A stretch of DNA of 64,000 nucleotides from Mytilus californianus (lineage: Eukaryota > Mollusca > Bivalvia > Mytilida > Mytilidae). The stretch is taken from NCBI RefSeq assembly GCF_021869535.1, contig NW_026262679.1:81465143-81529142 (forward strand). Direction: 5' to 3'. The stretch's first letter is position 1, and every line of letters begins with the position of its first letter. Shown here in pieces: positions 29,940 to 42,700 of this stretch. The translations under genes and the position numbers were made by a program. Under the pieces are notes generated by a model, which worked only from the letters and a program-made list of their open reading frames with translations, had not been told where the DNA came from and searched no databases.

Positions 29940-30420
29940 TGAAGTACTGAACATCGGATGACCGCAAGTTCTTGTGGATGGTCCCAAGCACTTATCTCAG
30001 AAAAATAAATCACATCTGTATACCTGAAAGTTAGGTTAATGTACAGATATATATTTTTTTTCTGAGACAAGTGGAAAATGAATAAATGACAGGGAATTCA
30101 ATGTCACCGTAATAACTATTATATTGTAGTGATACAAATCAGTATACTCTGGTTTGTTGTTATATATTATATTAATGTTTGTATATAACAGTTACATGTA
30201 CAAAATATAATTTTCATCCATTTGTATATCATTCTATTTTATTATTCTAATAATAGTGCAGTGCAAGTGCATGGTGGACACTCTTCTGTAATAATATGAT
30301 TTTTCTAATAGATTAGATTTGAACAGGCATTCGCGTATTTTCCCGCAAAACGTTCTTGAGATAATCTTCCGCATGCGTTAACACAATTTTTCTGTACGTG
30401 TGCATAGATATTTTTTTTAC
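29940..30420 (+). repeat. Arm of a large inverted repeat with 43.29-45.11 kb
   Basis: ACTGAACATCGGATGACCGC, AGTGCAGTGCAAGTGCATGG, TGGACACTCTTCTGTAATAA and GAGATAATCTTCCGCATGCG all recur in reverse complement and reverse order at 43.29-43.73 and 45.01-45.10 kb. The segment forms the spacer between the two tandem duplication copies. Confidence 0.9.
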
Positions 30421-31334
30421 TTATATATATATTTCTAACGACAAAACATTTTCATATTATCAATTTATGTTCTAAACAAAATATTTTATGAGTATTCATT
30501 TAAGAAATGAATTTATAACAAGCTATAAGGAATGTTATTTTGCACTCGATAATGTCCGCGTATTTATAGATCGGTTAAATGCGTATTGTCTAACAGTTAT
30601 AGTAATAGCTGAATATTTCAACACACAGGTTTGCATTGATAAACGACCCCCCCCCCCCCCCAAACAAAAAATATTGGAAGCAAAAAAAGCAAAGAAAAGT
30701 AAGAGTTAGTATGGCTTCTTGGAAAAATAAAATCTTGCCAATACGCTTGAATTACCGTGAACAATACATACATTAAATTAATGACGAGTCATTTGAAGAC
30801 GAAACACTCGTCTGGCGTACACATTTTTAATCCTGGTATCTGTGATAAGTTTATCATCGGTCAAAGAATCATGACCAAAAGAAAGAAAATAATTACAAAA
30901 TAATTAGACAAAAAGTCCTAGATATTGCAATACACAAAAAAAAAAAGATTAAACAACACCAATGACCGAGTTATTAAACAGTATATATATTGTATGTCTT
31001 TTCTAGTGTTCATCTATATATAAATTGTGTATGTACAGAAGACGACAGTAATAAGTTGACAAACGTCTGTCTCATTTCTTTGTGTTGCTGTTGCATAATA
31101 AAATATGTTTAAACTATTTGGTGATGAACTCGGCTTTTCTGAAATAGACAGCAGTTCTGTCTCCACTAGTTGCTCCCGTCGTGCTTCACATGACAATCAA
31201 AGACAATTCAAGTGAGACGCACACGAAATGAAAATATCGCAAATCGCAGCCAGACCAAAGGTTTGTTTTTTAAACGCATGTGCGCAATGAAATTTGTATC
31301 ATGGGTTTATATTGCATTTACTTACAAAAAGAAG

Positions 31335-31796
31335 TGTAGGAATTTTCATTGACTTGCATTGAACAACATAGTAGAAATTCTCATTGATTTGCATAAAACA
31401 TCCCAAATTCTCATTGATTTGCATTAAACATAGAAGAAATTCCAACTGCTTTGCAATGAACTAAGAAATTCTCATAGATTTGCAATTACACATAGTTACA
31501 ATTTTCGTTGATGGAACATGGAATAAATTCTCATTGATTTGCATTAAACATACAAATTTTCATTGATTTTCATTAAAGATTAGAAATTCTCATTGATTTT
31601 GCATTTAACATAGTAATTTTTTTTATTGATTGGCATTGAAATAGAATAAATTCTTATCGGTTTGCATTAAACATAGAAATTCTCACTGATTTGCATTAAA
31701 CATAGAAATTCTCATTGATTTGCATTAAACATAGAAATTCTCATTGATTTGCTTTAAATATTGAAGAAATTCTCATTGATTTGCATTGGAAAAAAG
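31335..31796. repeat. Octamer minisatellite (copy 2)
   Basis: It has the same unit as 26912-27440 but about two fewer units near the right end, and several octamers are changed (for example CATTGATTTTCATTAAAGAT). Array length has therefore changed since the duplication. Confidence 0.88.
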
Positions 31797-32256
31797 CAGC
31801 GATTGACATTGATTTAAGTATAATATTTAAAATTGTTTAAAAGTAGGGACGAGTTTAATAGGTTTTAAATCTGAATTTTAAATCAGTTATCGGCTGTGTG
31901 CATGCCATCGTGTCCGTTATACTTCTTCGTCAGTTTATAATATTTGGCTTTTAGTTGGATGAACGATCTTTGATCATCTTTGCAAGTGATTGATTTACCC
32001 ATAATCCTCCTTTAAACTCGCCATTTTGGAAAAAAGACACTTTTTTCAGCTATAGATGTTTTCAATACCAAATCCGCCCACCCTCTCTGAATTCGATTTG
32101 TGATGCGATTTCTATGGAAGATACTGTTGTTTGGTTTTGTTTGTAATTTCAGGTTTGCATTGTCTGCATAATTAATCGCTGGAACTGGAGCAAGAACACA
32201 TATAACGAAATTGTATTAATAACTCGGAAGTGATTTAAAGGATTTTATAACATACA

Positions 32257-33138
32257 TCTATACTATTAAACGAGAAGACCTCATTTTGTGTGTCGCTTCT
32301 CTTCCTTCCCCAATAAATTAATCATCATGCCTCTGTGTCCTATAGGTACCATGCATAGTCGCATTTGTCATCCATTCTTATGATTATTCAGTTTGGGTTA
32401 TTTTGGGAGAAAAACGAAGAAAAGGCGTCCGGATATTGTTTCCGTCATCAGACCGACTTTTAAGTCATACTCAAAACTTCCGATTTTAAACTTAAAAAGA
32501 GGGGGTAAAGGGTTATTTTCGTGCAACGTGTTTTGCCACTTTTTATTTCACGTGCAGCCGTGAAAAAGGTTCGTTATTCACCGTGTTTCTTGAAATCGAT
32601 AAAAAGTTCAACGAGCAAGAAATTTTTAAATGTTCGCTCATCGTGAAATAGCAATTTTATTTCGCGTTCTTCCGTGCAGATACCACCCCTTTACTCCCCT
32701 CTTTAAACATAATTTAAAAATTAAAAAAATTACTCGGGGACAGGACAATTATTTTCGCGTTATTCTGCATGTATACTATGATTATAATCCTATAATATAT
32801 AGAGACTCTCTATATAATATAGCAGTGATCGCCGTGGAGAAGAAACTTGGAATTGATAGTTAATAGCAAATACACTTTATTTATATTACTATGATGTATG
32901 TTCATAGTATACAGAAACGAGAAAATCATGGAATTTAACAGAGAGCAAAAAAAATAACGGACTTTGGAAAAAAGGGAGAGGGCTTAAAATAATTGTCCTG
33001 TCTCCAAGTGCCTATGACTCAGTTTGATACCTTTTCTGAAATTCTCCAGACATAAAATTTTACAAAAATTCATCCTACAACAGTTTACATACTTTGAACC
33101 AAGCTCTAAATACCCGCGATTTCGCGGGTGTGTTCTAG
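32257..33138 (+). mobile_element. Non-autonomous Helitron-like element
   Basis: It starts with TCTATACTATTAAACGAGAA directly after an A and ends with CTAG directly before a T, as Helitrons do. Nine bases before the end is the hairpin ACCCGCGA-TT-TCGCGGGT (33112-33129), the expected terminal stem. There are no terminal inverted repeats or target duplication. The 882 bp encode no Rep/helicase, and the open frame at 32630-32863 is not recognisable. The corresponding site in duplication copy 1 lacks it, along with about 190 bp of flanking sequence. Confidence 0.82.
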
Positions 33139-34630
33139 TGTAATTTTAACGTTGGAAGCACTAACATCTGATATCCAGGGTTAGTCGCTTATTTTATGGC
33201 AGATTTCGCTGCGCTTAGAAAACATATTTGACGTTTACATACTTATTCAAATCTTATGATAGCATTAGCCTCTGATTTCCATGAGTAATAGTTTATCTTG
33301 AACTGTCCCATTACAGATACGATCTACCACCTCGAACATATTGGCCAATCATCATACAACATTTGCAAAGACGCATACACATGTATCTCAAGGAATTTTA
33401 GTTCAAATCACAAATTGCATTTCATATAAAACTAAACATATCATATCTGTTTAATTGCAATTTGTAATAAATGCTGTGGCCATTTCCTCCCACCGCTAAT
33501 CTTGTTATTTTAAATTTGACGAGTACTTAAGACAGTTCGTATTATATTGATGTAACATTGATTTAACAAAAATCTCGTGAATCCAGTTTATATGTGAAAA
33601 TAAAAAAGCTCCTTTTCAAAAGTTAAATCTGTAATAAGGATGTTCAAAACATTAAGAAGATCAATTATTTCCTAACAAACGCTTATTTGTTGAATAGGAT
33701 TCAAAAGTATACATATAGACCTACAAGGACAACGAAGGTAAATGTAAGTCAGATATTTAAATTAACTTTAATGAAGAAAAAAGACATGATTTGTTATTAA
33801 TGAGATTGTATCAATTCATGAAAATTTCTAGGCTAAAAAGAGAATGCCAAAGCTGATGACTAAACATATTGGTTCATTCAAGAATGTGACATACACTGCA
33901 CACTAAGAGATATGTCAAATAAAAATATTACAAAAATTAGTAATATTACAAATGCTGTCTCTGTGGTCTCATGGTAAAGTGTTTGCCTCTAGTCAAACAA
34001 TAGACTTTAAATTGTCATTTTTGGCGGTTATCGAGAACGCGGGATGATTGAATAAGAGCAATGATGGAGTAGTAATACAATAAACTTAAGCTGAAAAATT
34101 ATCTTTAATATCGGGATAATACATTGAAACAGCTACGGAAGCCAATATGTGTCATAGGGAATTGTTTTTTCTCTCAAACTTTAACTCGTTATAACGACTT
34201 AGCATACTCGTAATAATAAATTACAAAGTCGTTATAACGACATAGAATAAAACTACACCCTGGCACTAACCGGCTTCCGTAAACAGCTAGCATTTGATTG
34301 CCAAAAATGAAGTTGTGAATAAAAGAGCAGCTGTGGGATATCGCAACTACGATACAGAAATCCAAAAGACATGTACAAGACATCATTCATTTTCTTAATG
34401 ATAAAACAAATTTGTATACAATATTTCAATATCTATAAATTGACTGAGTTTAGAAAAATTGTGAATAAGTTCACAACATTAACTGTCCTTTGTTACAGCG
34501 AATAAAACCAGTTGTGTTAAGCTTTTAATTCAAGCGGTTACCAGTAATAAAATTCTAATTTTCAAACTATACACAATATAAGTTTTTTTTACGTAAAGTG
34601 CTATTTTTATGATATTTTAGCAAATACAGG

Positions 34631-34990
34631 ATGAGGGTCTCAGCAGCTTTTCTCATTCTGTTTGCGCTAAATTGCTTAAATGGAGAAGAAATCAAAGATT
34701 GCAATTTAAGTGACCCCGATGAATGTCAGATGCAACAACATCAAAAAGAAGTATATTAGGTAAATAAATATACAGATAATAAAGGTGATGACTATATGAA
34801 AAGTGAAGATGATAAAACGGTTAATCGAGAAGATGCCGTCCATGACGAAAACTTATATGGTAGTCATAGTGATGAGGATGAACAGGATATAAACGACCTC
34901 GGTTCACTAGCTGATAATACAGGAGAAAATGACGAGGATTTGTTTGACCTCATCATGGAGGATGAAGATGATCCTGAAGATAACATATAA
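34631..34990 (+). pseudogene. Acidic secreted protein, copy 2, nonsense-truncated
   Basis: It is the same 360-bp length as 29292-29651, but codon 43 is TAG (34757-34759) where copy 1 has TTG. Only 42 residues (signal peptide plus a short stub) would be made. Downstream the frame stays open to the same stop codon and keeps the acidic character. The open remainder and otherwise mild changes suggest a recent loss, or a polymorphic or miscalled base. Confidence 0.8.
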
Positions 34991-35614
34991 ATAATTAATA
35001 CCAAACAATATATTTTATTTTTCTCAATGAACTGATGTTCCGATAAATACTGAAGTTACTATATCTGTTAAAGTCGTTACCTTTTGAAAAAAGTAGGAAA
35101 ACAATACAGTACTTGAACTTTCAAATAAATAATTAAAGCCAAAAGAAAGTTTCAGAGTGTGAAATATGGAAGAGCACGAACTGAATCGCCAATATCATAG
35201 TTTAACGTTGTTTGATTGACCTCGAGTATCACTGAAGAGATATTAATTGTCGAAATGCGCATCTGGTACACTAAATTGGTACCGTTAATGTTATTACTAC
35301 TACAATTGGTCGATACCTGTGCTGTAAGGGTATCACCAGCCCAGCAAATATAGATAGTGTTATATTTAAATTCGATGTTATAAAAATTTCGAAATCATTT
35401 AAAATTGAGGAATGTATCTCCCTTATGCATAGCTCTGATTCTTTGTTTAGATTTGGCTTTACTTTTGGTACTTTTTTGGTTTTATCAGCTCTTCAATGTT
35501 TGCATTAGGCTTTCGAATTTCAAATAGTTTGGCCTTCAGAGACATTAATTGCCAAAAGCCGCATCTGGTGCAATAAGTGTTATTTCAACCTCTGTTTTAG
35601 ATCAGTTCTATAAA

Positions 35615-35825
35615 ATGAGGAAATGAAATGATAAACGATAGGTCACTGAAAGACAGACAACACTAGCCAAAAAAAGGGACAAAAACCACGAATATACAAA
35701 TAAAAACCCACAAACATTACACGGTAAACTATATCAAAAGACACAGCCAATCAAAATTCAGGGGTCAACATAAATGCTCTTGAGGGGTAGACACTAGTCG
35801 TGTTTATCCTGTTTAAATCCTTTGA
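35615..35825 (-). mobile_element. Worn retroelement tail
   Basis: AGACAGACAACACTAGCCAA, TCTTGAGGGGTAGACACTAG and TCGTGTTTATCCTGTTTAAA follow the order of retroelement tails elsewhere in the window with heavy divergence. Confidence 0.4.
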
Positions 35826-35829
35826 GTCA

Positions 35830-36005
35830 TTTACCATTTTCTACATGAGGAAATGCCTGTACCAAGTCAGGAACGTGTGACAGTTGTTTTTCATTCGTTT
35901 GATGTGTTTGAGCTTTTGATTTTTGCCATTTTATATAAGACTTTCCGTTTTGAATTTCCTTTGGAGTTCGATATTTTTGTTATTTTACTTTTTACGTAAC
36001 CGACA
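35830..36005 (+). repeat. SINE-like family B copy, plus orientation
   Basis: TGAGGAAATGCCTGTACCAA, GTCAGGAACGTGTGACAGTT, TCATTCGTTTGATGTGTTTG and ATTTTTGTTATTTTACTTTT closely match the copy at 5045-5240. Confidence 0.8.
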
Positions 36006-36084
36006 GTTTACGAAATTGGTGATGTTTAAAAGTTAAATTAGGGTCAATAACCAATCGGCTAATGTGTTATATAATTGACAACGT

Positions 36085-36310
36085 AATTTAAAGGAGTAAC
36101 ATGACGAGTGTCACATGTGGAGCAGGATCTGCCTACCCTGCCGAAGCACCTAATATGATCCCGGTTTTTGGTGTGATTCGTGTTGCTCAGTCACAAGTTT
36201 TCTATTTTTTGCTCTGTAGACCGTTGTTTGTCGTTTGGTCGTTTTCGGTTTTTTGACATGGCGTTGTCAGTTTGTATTCGACTTACGAGTTTAAAAATCC
36301 CTTTGATATA
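36085..36310 (+). mobile_element. Retroelement 3' tail
   Basis: GTCACATGTGGAGCAGGATC, TGCCTACCCTGCCGAAGCAC, GATTCGTGTTGCTCAGTCAC and TGGCGTTGTCAGTTTGTATT show the family order. The tail ends about 210 bp short of the vWA gene's stop codon. Confidence 0.75.
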
Positions 36311-36519
36311 TTCTGCCTCTAAAATTGCGAATTGTTCTGTTATCAATTTCTGTTAATTAAGCTATGTCTTTGGACAATAACTATGTTCATTTGGATGTAA
36401 TTTTAATTATTCGAAAACCTTTCGTTGACAAACGCGAGTACTTATTTTAACAAAATACAAAGAACGTTAATTATGCGAAACCTTAGATGTATTGAAAACA
36501 TAAACACATTATTATACAA

Positions 36520-36791
36520 TTATTGCCGTATACTGAAGATATTATCATCACAAGAATAATACATTGCCATAGCTGCGAGCGACTCTAATGCTTTGAAGTT
36601 ACCATCTTCTGTATAAAATACTTGACTAGGATCATTCAAAACTGCCTGATAATTTTCCATCACACTGTCCTCCCCAGCAATAACGCCAACAACTTCTATA
36701 CCATCTTGTTTAGAATACGAGACTTCTTTTTTTATTTCATCCATATCTGTCCACATTCCATTTGAGACAATAACCACGATTTTTCTAAATG
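36520..36791 (-). CDS. vWA2, C-terminal half (last exon)
   Basis: Acceptor GTTCTCAG|CATTTAG in phase 1. The frame reads [40 protein letters not shown] and ends [15 protein letters not shown] corresponds to the vWA strand that normally carries T-D-G. Asn replaces the metal-site Asp. Confidence 0.85.
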
Positions 36792-39700
36792 CTGAGAACT
36801 GTTTATCTTATCTTACATGTCGCAAGGCATGGCTGGTATTTGATATTGATATATGGTTGTCAACGTTAATTTGTAGTGCTGATTAGATACGTTTGTCTTT
36901 GTCTGAAGACCACGACAAAGAAAACACTAAGTCTGGTTTTTCAGAATATGAATACATGCCAATTTTAGCATTTGGGTTATACGTTAATACTTTTTCTATT
37001 ATATTACGTGTAGCTGCAAGACGGTCGTTGTAATTGTCTATAGTTTGGTTATTATTATTATCGAGTAGTATGACTATTTGTGTTTCTTCTTCCAATAAAC
37101 AATCTGTAAAAAAAAAACATTTCTACAATGTAACATTTATGTTATTCAATAATTTATTCAATTCTGAAAGTACACTGCTGTATTGCAATTAAGAACACCA
37201 GTCAATGATCTGTTTACTTAACCGTTGTATTTAAAACCCTGTCAATGACACCGGTCTAACATTTAAATTTCAGAGGCGTATGCCATGTGATATAAGTTTA
37301 ATTGCAATACATATTCAAACTATGAGGAGAAAACCAGTAGAGTAAAAACTCATCGAAGAAAAGTAAACGTGTAAAAAAAAACCTTTTAAGTTGTTTTTAT
37401 TTTTTGTAAAGTAAAGTAAGAAATTTGAAGTAATCTTATGCTTTGTTTTTTTTCAATTGATGTATTGAAGTTTATCAACATCGGCTTTATGTCATATGAA
37501 TAATATTATATTGAATAATATTATATGTTACATGGGATCTTTACGACTGATATGGGCTCATATTCCTTGAGAATCCCGAAGAACAATTATATTACACTGG
37601 AGTGTCCTGATTTCAACATTAATTACCAGTTTGTTTTCAGTTTTGTTCACACGGTATATGGGATCATATAACCTGTCAAAGTAACCAATAAAATTGCACA
37701 ATTAGCCGGGATATTTCACTTTGGTATAATTTGATAAGATAATTGTTTTTATGTAAGACTGTGTTGACTGTTGTTTGTCTTTTATCGTTTTTCGTTTTTT
37801 TGCAATGAGTTTGTCGGTCTCTCTACGACTTATGATTTTTGATTTTCCAGTTGGTATATACCGCTTGTTTTTTTTGTTGTTGTGTATAGCTATTTAACAA
37901 AATGTAAAGCAATCTTAATGCCTAGTGTAAAAATATTATATTTAAGTATTGAATAGAAGCTGTAGTAGAAAATATATTCTGATTCAGCTTACTATTTACC
38001 CTTATAAAACTACAAATGCTTAAAAAATGAAGATCAAATAAATATATCATAACTCTAAAAAATAAGAATATGTTGTATGATTGCCAATGAGACAACTCTC
38101 CACCAGAGACCAAATGATGTAGATGGTTAGCAACTGTAGTACGGCCTTCAACAATGAGAAAAACCCATACCGCATTGGAAGCTATAAAAGTCCCCGAAAA
38201 GTTTATGATATATAACAAGTGTACCTGCACAATCAGAATGAACTGTTTCTTTGAGAATCTGGTTGTACATATCATCTAGATGATGCGGACTGAATGTATA
38301 ATACTGGCTGTTTGAAATCGTAAGCATATCTCTATGTGCAATCGACTGTCCAATTCCGACTGATAGAATACGTATACCCATCGCGTTGATAATCTTTGCC
38401 TCGGCAAAAGCCTTATTCCTGTCTGTTGACAGACCGTCATGCAGCAAGACAATGTAGCTTGTTGTTCGACGTGATCCCATAGAAAAGGTTGTTAGCATCT
38501 GCAACAAGAATTCTGCTTGTTTTGATCATAAACACTACACAGAACAAATGTGATATTTCTTTTAACTGTATTTACCTCAACCCAAGTAGGAAATATTTTT
38601 ATATGTTAAGTAGGATTTAGCTTCTTAGACTTATCCAAATAGTAGCATTGTTTATTTTAGAATACATAACTAAATATTATGTGGTGATTGGTAAAAAAAA
38701 ATATGTATAAACTACCGTTATATCATACACTGACCAAAAGATGATGGTGCAATCAAAAACCACAAAAATACAAAAAACTTATGTACACAGAAAACTAAAT
38801 ACTAAGCAGCAAGAACTGCACCAAAAACTTGCGAGAAATCAGGTTCTCGGGAAGGGTAACTATTTGCTGATCCAATATTTTCACCAGTGTTGCACGTCAA
38901 AATTCGATTATAAGTCGTACTAGTTAATTTAAAAATCGAGGAAACCCAGGCTTTCCATTTCTGGAAAGCCTGGTTTTCCTCGATTATTAAAGTTAACGTT
39001 TAAGTATATATCTCCTAGTTAAACCAATATCACAGGGTTTGAGTTTCCTATCGTGATTTCTCTGATAAAGTGCTACAACCTACTAGGAATGATTCCTTGT
39101 AAGCTGCAACACTCTATCAAGAAAATCACGATAGGAAACACAAGCCCTGCAATGTCATTTTGACTACGAGATATATACTTTATATGCAGGCACTCTTGAA
39201 ATAAATAGACAAATGGAAAGCTCCTCGTGCAAATTTTTGAATATATACAGTTTTGTTTACATTTACTGCATGTATAAAGATGCCAATTTAAAATAAATGC
39301 AATAAAAAAGCTCAAAATGTCCGTTGTTGGCAGAGTAGTTTCTAATAATTTGTTTATGTTTAGCATTACACTTCATTAAAAAATATCTCGAGCTCATCTT
39401 AAAGAAAAATTCTGCATTTAAGGTGACAGGTCAATTTTACCTCGCGAGCTTGTTGTAAGGCGATGGCTGTATACGTTGCAGCTTCTTTTCCCCTGATGGT
39501 CTTCTAAACAGCATTCATATCAAAAGCCGATGAGTAATCATCGAGATCAAACAATACCTTGGAATTAAAGTTATAGACTATAACACCGATTTGGAAATCA
39601 TTTCGACCAATAGGAACTTTGCTGATAAATCGACTGATAAAGTCGATGCTTTTATTTACATCATTTTGCAAACTGTCAGATGTGTCAACTACAAATACGA

Positions 39701-42700
39701 TGTCTGCAGGACCTGGTCTACAGTCTGAAAAAAATTAAAATTCATCAACCAAGAAAAAGTTGTACAAATCAGTTTAACAGGTCATACAATCGATCTATAT
39801 ATGATATTCAGTTAAAATAAATTGACGTATTATTAAATACAAATATCAAAATATGCTGGATTTACGTTGATCATTGTGAACAACGGTTATGAATTCTAGA
39901 GTACTATATTGATTTGAAAATAATTAAAAAAACCAAAGTTCAAACTTCCTCGGTTAAAGTTTACCAAACTTGGATTATATTATTCTTTGCTGTATTCTTT
40001 TGGTCATATATATCGTCAAGTTTTCAAGCATTTATACACACCTGGCGTTCAAAAGTTTGGATTTGAGCGTCCCTGATAAAGGTAAATCTAGGAAAGGACT
40101 TCGGACGCAACATATATATGAAGTGTTATTTTCATCATCCACTATTATTGCTAAACAAGGTATATGGCATCTTATACTTTGAAACAATTAAAATTTCAAT
40201 TCGTATCACAACTTGTCAGTTGAACTATTTGGAGCCTAGACATATCGTTTCCCAAGAGATACAGTATTGGAAAAAATAGGATTATGCAGGAATGCGACTT
40301 TATGGAATATTTTGTTAACTTTCTGTTATCATTTTGCGTTTGTAGGTGTATAAATTTTATATACAGAAATAATTTTACTTTATTCAATAAAATTACGCGA
40401 TGTATGTACTGTAACTAAACATGTCACATTATAAATTTGTAACATATTACTTTGAAGTCTAGCTCAGAAGATGTCTACCAATATAGGATGCTTCATAATT
40501 AGCATTTAAATACTAGTACTCTTCTTCAATATATTTTTACATTCTGTCTAGAGGCTTTTCACTTATAATCACTTATTATTATAATCTCAATTTTAAATCT
40601 CATCAATCGATTAAGAAGACAATTCAAGGTAACAACCAAAAACTGAGGGAATCATATGAACTTCAAAAGGAGCGAGAACTGGAGCGTCAACAGGGTAAGC
40701 GTTTCCTGTTATGCAAGAATCAGGATGTGATGTGGTTGCAAACAAGACAATATTTCAATAATAGTTTTTATTCACAATAAATGTTTTGAGATATCGCGTG
40801 TACATGATTTCGTAAACATATTTGATATGAAACATTAAAAAACTCTTTTCATTTATTCATGTTGAGGTTTTTTTTTTATTTTTCAAGAAATGGAAAACTA
40901 TATTTATAAAAAAAGTAAAATAACAAAAATACCGAACTCCAAGGAAAATTAAAAACGGAAAGTCCTTTATCAAATGGCAAAATCAAAAGCTCAAACACAT
41001 GAAAAACGAATGGAAAACAACTGTCATATTCCTGTCAGTGTACAGGCATAATTTACATGTAAAAATTGTTTGTTATACTATACAGTGTCATTTATTGAAA
41101 TTGCCCTAATGTCAAAAGAGTTAAACGTTGTATAAAAACCGATTCTTCATTATCAAATATGTTGAAAAGAGTTTTAATTCACTCGAAATGATACTGATTA
41201 ATTGTGGTGTGTTGATTTGAGCGCCACTGATGAGTCTTATGTAGACGAAACGCGCGCCTGATGAGAACAATTATTAGCCTGGTATCTTTGGTGTACTTTT
41301 ACACACACCACTGGATCTATTCCACTGCTGATGGACATTTCGTCCCCGAGGGTATAACCTGCCCAGTATTCACGCTTTTTGTTTTGACAAGCAATTACAT
41401 TTTTCTGTTTATAAAATTTAGAATTATTCGAAACTAAAATTTGTCTGGCCACTAGCATAGATGGAATTCATCGCATTTGGCAAGTTTTTCGCAATTTCTT
41501 ATACTTGTAATGATATTTAACTTTGCGTTTAAATTGGCCAACCATTTTGTTTTACATGCACGCCATTCCTGAATCTTATACAGTTGGTTTGTGTCAGTAG
41601 ACACAGTTATTCAAAGTTGTTTTGAAACCACAATCGTACATTTAAAAAAAATATTATCTGTTAAACTAGTATGTTATTTTTTTCAGTAAGAAAATAAAAT
41701 ACCGTACACTCAAGAAGTAAAGCTCTTAACAAGTTTTCAAGGACATGTCGTTTCGATTTTCTGCATACATGCACGCTATTCTCGATATATTCGATTTAAA
41801 AAAATAAATCGGAATAAGGTTTGTTTGAATTTTTCTAAAAAAGTGTTAATCTTTGCTACATATCAACCGATTTTGTCGATGAATTTTTTCTTAAATCTCA
41901 CTAAGACTATTTGCTTATATATACGGAGAATTGGCATGTTCCAAATATACGTATACAGTCAGTAGAAAAAAAATAAGTTTGGTACTCGAGGATTGTATTC
42001 CTAGAACAACATTTCAATCAACTGTACACAATCATCTGTAGCTTATTGTCCTCATTGATTGCTACATAGAAGAATGATAACAATGATTATTTTAGTTTTA
42101 TTTCATTTTATATTTTTCTTTATTATTGTTTACCAGAACGTTTTCATTTGAACTTATAATCAGTAGTTTCCTTATGAAGAACGTGGACAACATTGCAGAG
42201 TTCAACTAATCAGTGTTTGCTTTAAAATATTTTTTAGACTAGATTTTCAAATGTTATGTAAACAAAACGTATTTCTGGCGTAACAAGTAACAAGTAACAA
42301 GCATGGTATATTTGACGAGTTGGTATACCATAATCCTAATTGAAAATATTTTTAATCTAACCTTTTTCACACACACTTCCTTCATATCTGCTGGTACAGT
42401 CACACGCAAAAGCGTTCAATAAATCGTTACACGACCCTCCATTTAAACAGGGAAAGGACTGACATTCGTTAAAATCTGTAAAACAATCATATGAAATAAT
42501 GAATAAGAACAAATGTTTGCGTGATGTAAACTATTGTAGATCAAGTTTTTTTTTATTGTTTCACTAGGATCTTTTTTTTACTTTTTTCTAGAATGAATAC
42601 GTGTTTAAAAAAGTTTAAAAGAAAGACATCAGTATTCAATGTCTTATGGGTAATTTGAACGATAAGATGAAGAAAATAAATAGTTACACCGTACGGACAA

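Larger units (their letters stand above)
30577..35275 (+). repeat. Tandem segmental duplication, copy 2
   Basis: This is collinear with copy 1 except for a shorter minisatellite, a longer C-run (15 C at 30647 against 6 in copy 1) and an extra segment of about 1.08 kb at 32213-33288 containing a Helitron-like element. The acidic-protein gene in this copy has a nonsense codon. Confidence 0.9.

Noticed and set aside
32630..32863. 77-aa ORF inside the Helitron-like element
   Set aside because: No Rep or helicase similarity; composition is that of the non-coding surroundings.
38148..38224. Extension of the vWA1 ORF past HSDCAG
   Set aside because: The frame runs through the donor at 38225 into a LINE-like tail; phase and homology show the exon ends at 38225.
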